From positions 62,001-126,000 of the forward strand of contig JAXHMM010000006.1 of NCBI GenBank assembly GCA_034521445.1: DNA of 64,000 nt, written 5' to 3'. The translations under genes and the position numbers were made by a program. The notes below the pieces were generated by a model. It saw only the letters and a list, made by a program, of their open reading frames with translations, ran no database searches and had not been told where the DNA came from. The first letter of the stretch is position 1. Every line of letters starts with the position of its first letter. Shown here piece by piece: positions 25,068-34,628 of the stretch. The DNA comes from Balneolaceae bacterium. Its GTDB lineage: Bacteria; Bacteroidota; Rhodothermia; Balneolales; Balneolaceae.

Positions 25068-27476
25068 CTACTCCGAGCGAAGCGCCTCGGCGGGATTGGT
25101 GGTGGCCGCGCGAACCGACTGCCAGCTCACTGTCAGCAGGGCCAGCAGCACCGCCCCCAGGCCGGCCAGGACAAAGACACCCGCGCCGATGTCGATGCGG
25201 TAGGCGAAGTCAGCCAGCCACTGGTTCATGACGTAGTAGGCGACCGGGATGGCGATGACAAAGCCGAGCATCACCAGCTTCAGGAAATCCCTGCTGAGGA
25301 GGGTGACGATGTTGGTGACCGTAGCCCCCATCACCTTGCGCACGCCGATTTCCTTCACGCGCCGCTCGGCCGAAAAGGCGGCCAGGCCGTAGAGTCCCAG
25401 GCTGGCGATCACGATGGCTACAAATGTAAACAGCCCGACCACCCGGCCGAAACGCCGTTCGGTGCGGTACATGGCGTCGAACTTGTCGTCGAGGAACTCG
25501 TAGGTAAACGCCGAGTTGGGCGAGAAGGGAGCAACCACCTCCTCGATGCGGTCCATGGCTTCGCTGATACGGTCGGGCGCCAGTTCAGCGACGATATAAC
25601 CTCCCCCGTAAAAATTGGAGGATTCCTGGTTCATGAGGACGATTGCCTCGATCTCGCTGTGCAGGGAGCTGATGTGGAAATCTTCGGTTACACCTACGAG
25701 TTTGCCCTCCGCCGATCCGATGCTGAACGCCTTGCCAACGGCCTCCTCGGGCGTCCAACCCAGAAGTTCCGCCGCCTTTCTGTTGATGATGTAGGAGGGT
25801 GGCGCATCCGCTCCACCCGCGGAGGAAAAATTACTGCCGGCCACCAGTTCGATATCGAGCAGAGGAATTAAATATTCGTCCACCGTTGCCGGAGCTATGG
25901 TTACGGCCTTCTCGGTGTCGGTCCCCGCCTCGGAGGAGTACGAAGAGGGAGGGTTGCTGAAACGGATATTGAACTCCCCCGGCACACCGCCCGATGCCGA
26001 AACCGTCTCGATACCGGTATACCCGCGCAGGCCGGATGCTATGGATTCGCGCTGGTTCCATGCATCCTGTGAGGAAAGATCCACCGTCACCACCTGCTCC
26101 CCGTCAAAACCAAGGTCCTTGTTCTGGGTAAATTGCAGCTGCCGGTAAACGACCATAGAGCCGATGATGAGTACCAGTGCGATGGCGAACTGCCCCACCA
26201 CCAGCGCCTTGCGCAGCAGGGAGCCCGAACTGCCGCGGGATTTCTGGTTGCGCAGTACCGTGACAGGTGCAAAGCGGGAGAGGTACAGAGAGGGATAGAG
26301 CCCGGCCAAAAGACCCACAGCCGCGGCCGCCAGCACCAGCCAGGCCAGGAAAGCTCCCCCGCTGCTCCAATCCAGGTGGGTGCCGAAGAGCTCGTTGAAC
26401 CAGGGCAGCGCCAGCATGGCGAGCACCGCCCCCAGCAGATAGGCGCCCACGCTCAGGATCATCGACTCGCCTACGAACTGGCCCGCCAGCTGAAGTCGGC
26501 GGGCGCCGAGCGACTTGCGCACGCCCACCTCCTTGGCCCGCAGTGAGGCGCGGGCCGTGGCCAGGTTGACGTAGTTCACACAGGCGATAATCAGGATAAA
26601 GAGGGCCACCGATCCGAAGAGATAGAGATAGGCCCGGTTGCCGGTAAAACCCTCGTCACGCGACAGGTCCGACAGGTGCAGTTCGGTAATGGGCGTAGCA
26701 AAATACTCCTGGGAGTACTCCCCTTCGTCGTTGGGCTCATAGTGGCTCTCCACCAGCAGGCGGAGCTGTTCCTCCATAGCTTCAAAGTCATCCGTTGATC
26801 GTAGCAGAGCGTAGGTATAGTAGGAATATGAGTTCCAGGAATCCGGACTGCGCCGGGTCTCGGACATGGTGCGGGAAGAAACCAGGGCATCATAGCCTAT
26901 ACTGGAATTGAGCGGCTCGTCCTGGATAACGCCGGTTACCTCGAGGGTGAGGAGGGTGTCGCGTTTCTGCCACCAGAGGGTTTCGCCCATGGGATCGGTC
27001 CCTTCCCCGAACAACTGCTCGGCTGAGGATCGAGAGAGCACAATGCTGTTAGGCGCGGCAAGGGCTTCGGATTCACTACCCGACAGCATTTCGAAGGAAA
27101 AAATATCAAAAAAGGCTGGATCGGAATACTTGCCCTGGGAAACCTCTGTGAAATTCTGCCCGTCGGTGCTCAAATTCAGACTGCCGGTACCAGTCACCCG
27201 CGTGGCAGCCTCCACCTGGGGAATTTCCTCCGGAAGGGCGTCGGCCAGGGGCCAGGGCGTAGCCAGCATCTGCCCGAAAAAGCTGGAACTGCTGCCGATG
27301 GCGGCGATACGGTCGGCGTTATCATGGAAGTCGTCAAAGCTGAGCTCCTCGCGCATGTAGAGGCCGATGAGCAGGCAGCAGGCCATGCCGACGGCCAGGC
27401 CGGTCAGGTTGATGAGCGAATAACTTTTATGCTGGGTGAGGTTGCGCCAGGCAATTTTCAGATAATTTTTCAGCAT
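25068..27476 (-). CDS. FtsX/MacB-type ABC transporter permease
   Basis: The 802-residue permease has TM1 at LINLTGLAVGMACCLLIGLYM and coupling motifs RAKEVGVRKSLGARRLQLAGQF and VKEIGVRKVMGATVTNIVTLLSRDFL. It ends with ATTNPAEALRSE. Its second periplasmic domain is Ser/Gly-rich (NPPSSYSSEAGTDTEKAV). It is the permease nearest the ATPase at 23751-24458, though a remnant intervenes. The 180 bp to the next permease upstream contain GTACGT elements but no TGGYAYG-N4-TTG box. Confidence 0.9.
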   Translation of the reverse strand: MLKNYLKIAWRNLTQHKSYSLINLTGLAVGMACCLLIGLYMREELSFDDFHDNADRIAAIGSSSSFFGQMLATPWPLADALPEEIPQVEAATRVTGTGSLNLSTDGQNFTEVSQGKYSDPAFFDIFSFEMLSGSESEALAAPNSIVLSRSSAEQLFGEGTDPMGETLWWQKRDTLLTLEVTGVIQDEPLNSSIGYDALVSSRTMSETRRSPDSWNSYSYYTYALLRSTDDFEAMEEQLRLLVESHYEPNDEGEYSQEYFATPITELHLSDLSRDEGFTGNRAYLYLFGSVALFILIIACVNYVNLATARASLRAKEVGVRKSLGARRLQLAGQFVGESMILSVGAYLLGAVLAMLALPWFNELFGTHLDWSSGGAFLAWLVLAAAAVGLLAGLYPSLYLSRFAPVTVLRNQKSRGSSGSLLRKALVVGQFAIALVLIIGSMVVYRQLQFTQNKDLGFDGEQVVTVDLSSQDAWNQRESIASGLRGYTGIETVSASGGVPGEFNIRFSNPPSSYSSEAGTDTEKAVTIAPATVDEYLIPLLDIELVAGSNFSSAGGADAPPSYIINRKAAELLGWTPEEAVGKAFSIGSAEGKLVGVTEDFHISSLHSEIEAIVLMNQESSNFYGGGYIVAELAPDRISEAMDRIEEVVAPFSPNSAFTYEFLDDKFDAMYRTERRFGRVVGLFTFVAIVIASLGLYGLAAFSAERRVKEIGVRKVMGATVTNIVTLLSRDFLKLVMLGFVIAIPVAYYVMNQWLADFAYRIDIGAGVFVLAGLGAVLLALLTVSWQSVRAATTNPAEALRSE

Positions 27477-27656
27477 GCTTGATACCGTTGATTATTATTC
27501 CATCGACGTACCCCTGCCGAGGTACACCCTCCTGACGAAGTAGACGTACGAAAAGTTTTATCGTTACACCCATAGATGCACAAAAGGGGCGAAGCGCTAC
27601 AGAAAGGTGTAGGGAACAGAGGTATATCCGGCAGGAATATGCGGCCGGAGTTACCC

Positions 27657-30023
27657 TCACTCCGAGCGCAGCGAATCCACCGGGTTGGCCAGGGCCGCGC
27701 GAAGCGACTGCCCGCTCACCGTAAGCAGGGCGATGGCCAGGGCCGCCCCTCCCGCGAGCAGAAAGACACCCGCGCCTATATCAATGCGGTAGGCAAAATC
27801 GGCCAGCCACCACTTCGCCCCGTAATAGGCTGCCGGCACAGCAATCACAAATCCCACGGCCACCAGCTTGAGAAAATCACTGCTGAGGAGGGTTACAATG
27901 TTGGCAGCTGTAGCACCCAGTACCTTGCGTATGCCGATCTCCCGGGTACGGCGCTCGGCGGAATAGGCCGCCAGGCCAAAAAGACCCAGGCAGGCAATTA
28001 CGATGGCAAAACCGGAAAAAATGTTGAAGATTTTTGCCAGGCGAAGCTCGGCCCTGTAGTCCTGGTCCATAATCTGGTCCAGGAAACTATAGTTGAGGGG
28101 GAAAGCGGGTTCGAACTGCGACCAGGTGTTCCGCACCTGGTCAATGCCCGGACTCATGGCGTCCTCGCGCAGACGCACCATAATGGTGGACATTCTTGAC
28201 CCGGCGCCGTGTATATTCCGAAGGGCCACCGGCTCGATGGGATCAAAGAGTGTAGTCTCGTGAAAATTCTTCACTATACCGATCAGTCGGCCGTTGGGCC
28301 GGTTGATGGGCTGTCCCACGGCATCTTCGTGTCCCAGGGCACGGGCTGCAGCTTCGTTCAGAATCCAGGCGTCAGTACTGTCGGACGAACGCTCCGGATC
28401 GAAAGTACGTCCCTCCAGGAGTTCCAGTCCCATGGTTTCGAGGTAGTCGTAGGAAACGGCGAAGACGCTCATGCTGATGGTACCACCATCGGCGTCACGA
28501 TAGCCGGTACGCATGCTGATCCGGTTGGGCAGGGTGCCCGCCGAGACCGACTCGACGTCGGCGTTCCGAAGCAGCTCCTGCCGAAAGGCCCCGAAGCTGT
28601 TCTCCACCCGGTCGCTGTTATTGTGGATGACCATGATCTGCTCGTCGTTGCCGTCCAGCCGCTCCGTGCGGATAAAATCCATCTGCCGGGAGATTAGCAG
28701 CGAGGCGATAACGATGGCGATGGAGATGCCGAACTGGGCCACAACCAGTCCCTTCCGCAGCCCGGTGCTTTTCCCGCCTGCCTGCAGACCCGATCCGCGC
28801 AGGATATCCGAAGGGCGGAATGACGCCAGGTATAGCGAGGCGTAGGCCCCGCTGAGCAGTCCGACAGCCAGCAGGGTGCCCGCCAGCATCCCCAGCCAGG
28901 ACCAGCTGAACGCGAAAAGCGAGCCGAGTTCCACGTCGAAGTAACCCATGACCAGCGGCTTGACCGACTCGACGAGCACCATGGAAAGTCCGAAGGCCAC
29001 CGAGCAGGTGATCAGCGATTCCATGGATATCTGCCGCAAAATCTGTCCCCTTCCGGCACCCAGCGTTTTGCGTATGCCGATCTCACGGGCACGTTCGGCC
29101 GAGCGCGCAGTAGCCAGGTTTATAAAATTGATACAGGCAACCAGCAGGATGAGTCCCGCAACGGCCAGCAGGATACGGATATAGATCACCCGGCTCCCCT
29201 CCGCCAGGCGGCTCTGCGGGTAGAGGTGGATATCGGTGACAGGCTGTAGAATGAGTCCGTAGTCACCCACCGCACCCTCGGGCATCCTGATGTTATCCTC
29301 CACATAGCCGGGCAGTTTCCGGCGGAAAGCGTCCGCGTCGGCCTCAGTATTCAGCAGCAGGTATCCGTTCGCCATGCGTATGTTCCACATGCTGTAAAAG
29401 GGATGGTCGGCGGGGAAGTCCTGCCGCCCCGCCAGGGCCTCGAACTCGAAATGGGTGTTAGTGGGCAGATTGTGCAAGACCCCGCTGACGGTATACTCTG
29501 TCGTATTCTGATAGGTAACCGACTCCCCGATAACGTCGGTACGTCCGAAAAGACGTTGCGCCAGGTCCTCCGTCAGCACCAGTTGTTCGGGACTGGAGAG
29601 CGCCTCCTCCGGATTGCCGTACAGCATGGGCAGGTCGAACAGGGAGAGGAAGGCCGGACCCGCCTGCGCCCACTGTTCAACATAGAGTTCCCGCTCACCC
29701 CGAAGCAGGAAGTGTCCCGAGCGCTGCGAAACCCGTACGCCTTCCTGCACCTCGGGATACTGCTCTGCGAGCTGCCCGATAATGGGTTCGGGCAGCTGGT
29801 CGTGAATGGACTCCCCCAGACTGCTTCCACGGTCGTGCATTAGAACCCGGTAGAGACGGTCGGAATGGGCAAGCTGCTCATCGTAGCTGTACTCGTGGCG
29901 TACAAAAAGCAGAATCATGATAAAAACGGTCAGCGCAACCGTCAGGCCCCCGATATTGACCAAGGCGTAACTCTTGTTGCGGGTCAGGTTGCGCCAGGCG
30001 ATCTTGAAATAGTTTGCAAGCAT
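27657..30023 (-). CDS. FtsX/MacB-type ABC transporter permease
   Basis: The 788-residue protein has the eight-helix double-module layout, with motifs RAREIGIRKTLGAGRGQILRQI and TREIGIRKVLGATAANIVTLLSSDFL. TM1 uses IGGLTVALTVFMIMLLFVRHEYSYDEQL, a version shared with the permease at 34629-36980; both also have VYRVLMHDxGSS or VYRVLMHYTDSG after it. These two are therefore the closest pair by eye. The 3' end shares long DNA stretches with other copies. A TATTAC-CAAT-GTAATA dyad at 30077-30092 lies 54 bp before its start codon. Confidence 0.9.
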   Translation of the reverse strand: MLANYFKIAWRNLTRNKSYALVNIGGLTVALTVFIMILLFVRHEYSYDEQLAHSDRLYRVLMHDRGSSLGESIHDQLPEPIIGQLAEQYPEVQEGVRVSQRSGHFLLRGERELYVEQWAQAGPAFLSLFDLPMLYGNPEEALSSPEQLVLTEDLAQRLFGRTDVIGESVTYQNTTEYTVSGVLHNLPTNTHFEFEALAGRQDFPADHPFYSMWNIRMANGYLLLNTEADADAFRRKLPGYVEDNIRMPEGAVGDYGLILQPVTDIHLYPQSRLAEGSRVIYIRILLAVAGLILLVACINFINLATARSAERAREIGIRKTLGAGRGQILRQISMESLITCSVAFGLSMVLVESVKPLVMGYFDVELGSLFAFSWSWLGMLAGTLLAVGLLSGAYASLYLASFRPSDILRGSGLQAGGKSTGLRKGLVVAQFGISIAIVIASLLISRQMDFIRTERLDGNDEQIMVIHNNSDRVENSFGAFRQELLRNADVESVSAGTLPNRISMRTGYRDADGGTISMSVFAVSYDYLETMGLELLEGRTFDPERSSDSTDAWILNEAAARALGHEDAVGQPINRPNGRLIGIVKNFHETTLFDPIEPVALRNIHGAGSRMSTIMVRLREDAMSPGIDQVRNTWSQFEPAFPLNYSFLDQIMDQDYRAELRLAKIFNIFSGFAIVIACLGLFGLAAYSAERRTREIGIRKVLGATAANIVTLLSSDFLKLVAVGFVIAVPAAYYGAKWWLADFAYRIDIGAGVFLLAGGAALAIALLTVSGQSLRAALANPVDSLRSE

Positions 30024-30076
30024 GGGAAGGAATTTGTTTGCCGGTTGCCCGGCGCCGCCCTTTCGGTCCGGCCCGG

Positions 30077-30092
30077 TATTACCAATGTAATA
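30077..30092. promoter_or_regulatory. Small dyad upstream of the 30023 permease
   Basis: TATTAC and GTAATA are perfect inverse complements around CAAT. The position, 54 bp before the permease start in the divergent gap with the cupin gene, suits an operator, but a 6-bp dyad can arise by chance. Confidence 0.25.
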
Positions 30093-30260
30093 AATAATGG
30101 AGGCGGCGCAAGGCTATTCCTTACAGGCAGCACACGCCCCTCACCGGATGCACGGCCTGTCCTTGCAGGTCTGCTTGCGGTTATCCCTCATCCTGTTCAT
30201 TTTACCCCGGCAGGGAAGACATGCGGAAACCATCCTTAACCAGGTCAATGGAGGGCCCAG

Positions 30261-30593
30261 ATGAATCAAGGACACATCAAACCGGCGGAAGTGGTCAATC
30301 TGAATACCCTGAAGAGGGAGATGGACCGGGACGCCACCTATGCCCTGGTTAAAACCTCCGACATGGAGGTCATCCGCATGGTGATGCCCGCCGGCAAGGA
30401 GATCGCCGAACACAGCGTGGAGGGTGAGATGTCTGTGCAGTGCATGAAAGGCCATGTCCTCTTTTCGGTGGACGGCAAGACCCAGGAGCTGATAGAAGGG
30501 GACTGGCTCTACCTGAACCGCGACCAGTCCCATTCGCTGAGCGCACTTCGCAATTCCATATTGCTGGTGACTATTCTCTTTACGGGAGAGTAG
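30261..30593 (+). CDS. Cupin-domain protein
   Basis: A 110-residue single-domain cupin. The first motif region reads VIRMVMPAGKEIAEHSVEGEMSVQCMKGHVLFSVDG, and the second ELIEGDWLYLNRDQSHSLSAL. Metal ligands can be proposed as His71-type and His in SHSLS, but the first motif keeps only a partial HxH set. It is likely a small metal-binding sensor or stress protein of the cytosol. It is divergent from the permease at 27657-30023. Confidence 0.8.
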   Translation: MNQGHIKPAEVVNLNTLKREMDRDATYALVKTSDMEVIRMVMPAGKEIAEHSVEGEMSVQCMKGHVLFSVDGKTQELIEGDWLYLNRDQSHSLSALRNSILLVTILFTGE

Positions 30594-30628
30594 CGGCCGG
30601 ATCTACGCCCGACAGCCGTTCGCCCCGC

Positions 30629-30799
30629 CTAGTACTCCTCCTTGGGACCCAACTCCGCTTCCTGGGCATCCACCAGGTCACGCACGTCCTGCAGCAGTTG
30701 CTGGGCATCGTAGACGATGCCGTCCTTGATGGTGTACTGTATGCCCTTCACGCGTATGAACTCTCCGATCTTCGAAGGCTGCGCCCAGGCGGTCTGCGC
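30629..30799 (-). pseudogene. C-terminal remnant of an amidohydrolase
   Basis: Directly after the TAG of the S10 peptidase and in the same frame, 57 codons read AQTAWAQPSKIGEFIRVKGI, then YTIKDGIVYDAQQLLQDVRD, and end with LGPKEEY. The IQYTIKDGIVYDA-x-LL-x-DVR pattern is the usual end of imidazolonepropionase-like amidohydrolases (the ...VVKNGVVYDA... tail). There is no start codon of its own and no active-site region. It is best read as the tail left when the rest of an amidohydrolase was deleted up to the S10 gene. Confidence 0.6.
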
Positions 30800-32317
30800 C
30801 TACTCGTACTTGATGGGTGCCCCCTCTTCCGGCAGTGACTGAAGGATAAACTCCCGGATGTCTTCGTTGGAGGTCTCCAGATCTTCCGAGCGCAGATACA
30901 TCATATGTCCGCTGCGGTAGCCCTCGAAGCGGAAACGGTCCTGCAGCTTGCCCGAGGGATCCAGGTTCCACATCACGTATTTGGCCGTGAAGTAGTCGGT
31001 GGCCCCATCGAAGTAGCCCGACTGGATCATCACCTGCAAGCTGGGATTTTCGGCCATGGCCGAGCGCAGCATCTCACCGGTCCGATTTCCGTCGCTGTTC
31101 CACGGGCGAACCGGGCCGGATACATAGTATTGCAGGTCTGTTCTGAATCCGAGCTGCTCCTGCAGGTAGTGGTTGATGGCCGGGGTGAAGGAGTGTTTCC
31201 AGGAGGAATACTCGGGCGAATAGTCGGGACCTTCGCCGGCAGACTTCCGGTCGATGCCTTTGTAGCGGGAATCGAGCCGGCCGATGGTGTAACCCTCGTC
31301 GCGCAGCAGCTCCTTCCAGTAAGCGTCGTTGGGCACCGCCAGGTTGTGGCTGAGCACAAACTCCTCGGAAACCCCGGCATAGCGGGCCACCTGGGCGGCC
31401 ACCTGCTGCCTGCGGGTGTCTTCCAGGAAGCCGCCGCGGCTCAGCGCCGGCAGGTACTCGTCGATGGTATAATCTTCCACTTCGGAAAGCAGTTCCTCCA
31501 AATCCCGGTTCTGCAGGTCGGAGGGAAGCTGATTGTGGTACCAGGCTGCGGCCGTGTAGTAGGGAAGCTTGAGCACCGGCGCCCGGGGCTCAGGTCCCTC
31601 CGGATTCAGCCCAAGTCCCGTTGGAGAGACCAGAATCACCCCGTTCAAAAACATCCAGTGCGAACCCTGTAGCTCGCCGGCCAGGCCCGAGACGCGGGGC
31701 GTGCCGTAACTCTCCCCGATCAGGTACTTGGGCGACTCCCAGCGATCCTGCCGCGAGATAAAGGTGTCGATCCAGTCAGCCAGATACTCGATGTCCTCGT
31801 TCACGCCAAAGAACTGCTCGCCCTCCCCGTCGTTCACCATGCGTGAAAGGCCGGTGTTGACAGGATTCACGTAGACAATGTCGGCCACGTCGATGATGGA
31901 GTGCGAATTGTCCTCCACGCCGTAGGGTTGTACGGGGAAGCCCTCATCGCTGATCTTCAGTTTTTTCGGGCTGGTATATCCCAGGTGCATCCAGAGAGAA
32001 CCTGCACCCGGTCCCCCGTTGAAAGAGACAAAAATGGGACGCATTTCGTCGTTCTCGACGTCGGTGCGCCGGTAGTAGGTGTAGAAGAGGGAGGCATCGG
32101 GCTCGCCGTCCTCCCCGTAGACCGGCTGGGTGCCGACCGTAACTTCATATGGAATCTGCTCGCCCTTGACCGTCACCTCGTCGGTGGAGGTGATAGCGGT
32201 GTCAACCGGCAGGCTGGTCATCTGCGCCCGGGCCGAATAGGAAGATCCCAGGCCCACCAGGATGAGCACCAGAACGGTAAGAAGATTGCGTGACAGAACG
32301 TTGGAAGATAGCATCAT
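30800..32317 (-). CDS. Secreted S10 serine carboxypeptidase-like peptidase
   Basis: The 505-residue enzyme has a signal peptide (residues 9-31, ending SARAQ). The oxyanion-hole motif is FNGGPGAGSLWMHLGY, the nucleophile lies in IGESYGTPRVSGL, Asp in SGYFDGATDYF and His in YRSGHMMYL. This is the complete Ser-Asp-His set of family S10. It should trim C-terminal residues of peptides in the periplasm or outside. The stop TAG is in frame with an amidohydrolase remnant, so a fusion or read-through product is conceivable but not supported. A TATATTCG element lies about 65 bp upstream. Confidence 0.92.
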   Translation of the reverse strand: MMLSSNVLSRNLLTVLVLILVGLGSSYSARAQMTSLPVDTAITSTDEVTVKGEQIPYEVTVGTQPVYGEDGEPDASLFYTYYRRTDVENDEMRPIFVSFNGGPGAGSLWMHLGYTSPKKLKISDEGFPVQPYGVEDNSHSIIDVADIVYVNPVNTGLSRMVNDGEGEQFFGVNEDIEYLADWIDTFISRQDRWESPKYLIGESYGTPRVSGLAGELQGSHWMFLNGVILVSPTGLGLNPEGPEPRAPVLKLPYYTAAAWYHNQLPSDLQNRDLEELLSEVEDYTIDEYLPALSRGGFLEDTRRQQVAAQVARYAGVSEEFVLSHNLAVPNDAYWKELLRDEGYTIGRLDSRYKGIDRKSAGEGPDYSPEYSSWKHSFTPAINHYLQEQLGFRTDLQYYVSGPVRPWNSDGNRTGEMLRSAMAENPSLQVMIQSGYFDGATDYFTAKYVMWNLDPSGKLQDRFRFEGYRSGHMMYLRSEDLETSNEDIREFILQSLPEEGAPIKYE

Positions 32318-32508
32318 AAAACCCTTTTGGTTGCATTTGAAAAGCCGGCCGTTCGACCGGGTACCCCCGCGAATATATGAAATTCCCTCCCTCTATATGA
32401 TACCGGCCGAAATTCCGGCAGGGTGAAGGGTCCGAATCAGCATTGGGGAATCCTTCGGTAGCCCCTATTTTATCATGCACCCTGCATCCCCGCACCTCGA
32501 AATCCCAC

Positions 32509-33354
32509 ATGTTCAGACTAGGAGAATACCAGACCCTCAACGTATCACGCAGCACCGAGCACGGCTATTACCTGCAGAACACATCCTCACGCTCAGACGA
32601 GGAGGTGCTCCTGCCTTACGGCCTGGCCTTCCGCGAGCTGAAGAAAGGGGAGAACGTCCGCGTGTTTCTCTTCCTGGACGGTGAGGAGCGGTTGACAGCC
32701 ACCATGCAGGAGCCGCCCATCACCCTCGGCGGCCTCGCACGGCTGAAGGTGAAGGACGTCAACCGGCAGGGCGCCTATCTAGACTGGGGACTAAGCAAGG
32801 ATCTGTTTGTGCCCTACAGCGAACAGATCGGTACGATGGAGGAGGGACGGTCCTACCTGGTCTACCTTTACCTGGACGAAAAAAGCGGGCGGCTCGTCGC
32901 CACCGAAAAGTTTGACCGTTATCTGGACAAGGGAGAGATAGATCTGCAGGAAGAAGAGGAGGTGGACCTGTGGATACGCCATCGCACCGACCTGGGCTAC
33001 AATGTCGTCATCAACGAAAAGTACAGCGGACTGATCTATCACGATGAATTTTTCTCCGAGGTCGGCTACGGAGACCGGACAAAGGGCTACATCAAGCAGA
33101 TCCGGGACGACGGCAAGATCGACGTGACCCTGCGTCCCATTGGCTACGACAAGGTGGAGCCCAGCGCCGGGCTCATCCTGGAGCGCCTGAAGGATGCAGG
33201 CGGCTACCTGGATTTACACGACAAAAGCGATCCTCAGGAGATCCGCAACCGGCTGCAGATGAGCAAGAAAACCTTCAAGAAAGCGATCGGCCTACTTTAT
33301 AAAAAGGAGATCATCAGGATTGAGGACGACGGGATCTATCTGGCGGAGGGATAA
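32509..33354 (+). CDS. CvfB-like S1-domain RNA-binding protein
   Basis: The ATG at 32509 (MFRLGEYQTLNVSR) gives 281 residues, the normal CvfB length, so I prefer it to the longer frame from 32443. Successive S1-like OB domains are visible: GEYQTLNVSRSTEHGYYL, LARLKVKDVNRQGAYLDWGLSKDLFVPYSEQ, and VDLWIRHRTDLGYNVVINEKYSGLIYHDE. A C-terminal winged helix follows (NRLQMSKKTFKKAIGLLYKKEIIRIEDDGIYL). The family binds RNA and modulates virulence or stress genes in Firmicutes; its role here is unknown. It is divergent from the S10 gene. Confidence 0.9.
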   Translation: MFRLGEYQTLNVSRSTEHGYYLQNTSSRSDEEVLLPYGLAFRELKKGENVRVFLFLDGEERLTATMQEPPITLGGLARLKVKDVNRQGAYLDWGLSKDLFVPYSEQIGTMEEGRSYLVYLYLDEKSGRLVATEKFDRYLDKGEIDLQEEEEVDLWIRHRTDLGYNVVINEKYSGLIYHDEFFSEVGYGDRTKGYIKQIRDDGKIDVTLRPIGYDKVEPSAGLILERLKDAGGYLDLHDKSDPQEIRNRLQMSKKTFKKAIGLLYKKEIIRIEDDGIYLAEG

Positions 33355-33404
33355 ATCCCCACGAATGGTCGGCACATCCGTATGAATACCATACCCCCTT
33401 GTCT

Positions 33405-33470
33405 TATTGACTCTATTAATATAAATTAAGTCAATGTGCTACCCTAATTAATATTAATTAAGTCAGTATA
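33405..33470. repeat. AT-rich 32-bp spaced direct repeat with TTGACT dyads
   Basis: TATTAATATAAATTAAGTCA (33414-33433) recurs at 33446-33465 with two changes, exactly 32 bp later. TTGACT just before the first copy and AGTCAA at its end also form a dyad. The stretch lies 30-90 bp before the DUF4143 ATPase start and is far more AT-rich than the surroundings, so it may hold its promoter and operator. Confidence 0.6.
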
Positions 33471-33493
33471 GTGACGTTTTTGTCAATATAATT

Positions 33494-34627
33494 ATGCTCA
33501 TACCCCGATTCATCACGAACAAGATAGAAGGCGATCTGGGTAAACAGAAAGTGATTCTTCTATATGGAACGCGCCGCACCGGTAAAACAACCATTATTGA
33601 ATACCTCGCAACCAAATATAAAAACGACACGCTGATCCTGCCGGGCGAAGATCTGCAGATAGCCGAAATATTGAAGAACAGAACCGTGAAAAATTACCGC
33701 CGCATCATCGGTGACAAGAAAATTGTGGTCATTGATGAAGCGCAGGCAGTCCCTGAAATCGGCATGTGCCTGAAATTTATGATCGATCAGATCCAGGGAA
33801 TAACGATTATCGCCACAGGAAGCAGCAGTTTTGATTTTGTATATCGTACCGGGGAGCCCCTGGTGGGAAGAAACATAGTATATCAACTGCATCCGCTTGC
33901 CCAGGTTGAGTTGTCGGTGAGAGAAGATCACCTGACTACCCGCCTCAACCTGGAACAGCGATTGATCTATGGCAGCTATCCGGAACTATGGCATATGGAG
34001 AGCACCGGGGACCAGGAGCAGTATTTGCAACAACTTATTCAAAGCTATCTTCTGAAGGACCTGCTTATTCTGGAAAACGTCAAAGGAGCAAACGTTCTCT
34101 ATAAATTGCTGCAACTTCTCGCCTGGCAGGTCGGCAGTGAGGTCAGTACTGTTGAGCTGGGAGAGAGCCTCCAGATGAGCAAGAATACGGTAGATCGCTA
34201 TCTCGATCTGTTGTCAAAGGTGTTCATCATCTATCCGTTGGGAGGGTTCAGCCGGAACCTGCGCAAGGAAGTAACCAAGAGAAAGAAATGGTATTTTTAC
34301 GATAACGGCATACGCAACGCATTAATCCGGGATTTCAGGCCCCTGCAAGCGCGCAACGATATAGGCCAGCTTTGGGAGCAGTATGTCCTGGGCGAACGCA
34401 TGAAATTCAACAGCAGCAGGAATCACATTCCCAGATATTATTTCTGGCGAACCTACGATGGCCAGGAAATTGATTTTCTGGAACTTGACAACCGGCAGAA
34501 TATACAGGCCATTGAATGCAAATGGAGGGAAAGAGGAGCCAAACCACCGGCGGCTTTTTCAAAGGCCTATCCTGAAGCTCGCTATGAAGTGGTAAATAAG
34601 TCGAATTACCTGGACTGGATTACGTAA
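33494..34627 (+). CDS. AAA ATPase with DUF4143 C-terminal domain
   Basis: The 377-residue protein has Walker A GTRRTGKTT (residues 25-33), Walker B-like KKIVVIDEAQAVPEIG and a sensor-1-like IATGSSSFDF. The C-terminal DUF4143 region includes RWYFYDNGIRNALIRDF-like and EQYVLGERMKFN segments, then a nuclease-like EIDFLELDN...IQAIECKW. That E-x-D-x-n-ECKW pattern is reminiscent of PD-(D/E)XK folds. Function of the family is not settled; members are mobile and often patchily distributed. It is more AT-rich than its neighbours and converges with the next permease with one base between the stops, which suggests later insertion. Confidence 0.88.
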   Translation: MLIPRFITNKIEGDLGKQKVILLYGTRRTGKTTIIEYLATKYKNDTLILPGEDLQIAEILKNRTVKNYRRIIGDKKIVVIDEAQAVPEIGMCLKFMIDQIQGITIIATGSSSFDFVYRTGEPLVGRNIVYQLHPLAQVELSVREDHLTTRLNLEQRLIYGSYPELWHMESTGDQEQYLQQLIQSYLLKDLLILENVKGANVLYKLLQLLAWQVGSEVSTVELGESLQMSKNTVDRYLDLLSKVFIIYPLGGFSRNLRKEVTKRKKWYFYDNGIRNALIRDFRPLQARNDIGQLWEQYVLGERMKFNSSRNHIPRYYFWRTYDGQEIDFLELDNRQNIQAIECKWRERGAKPPAAFSKAYPEARYEVVNKSNYLDWIT

Positions 34628-34628
34628 C

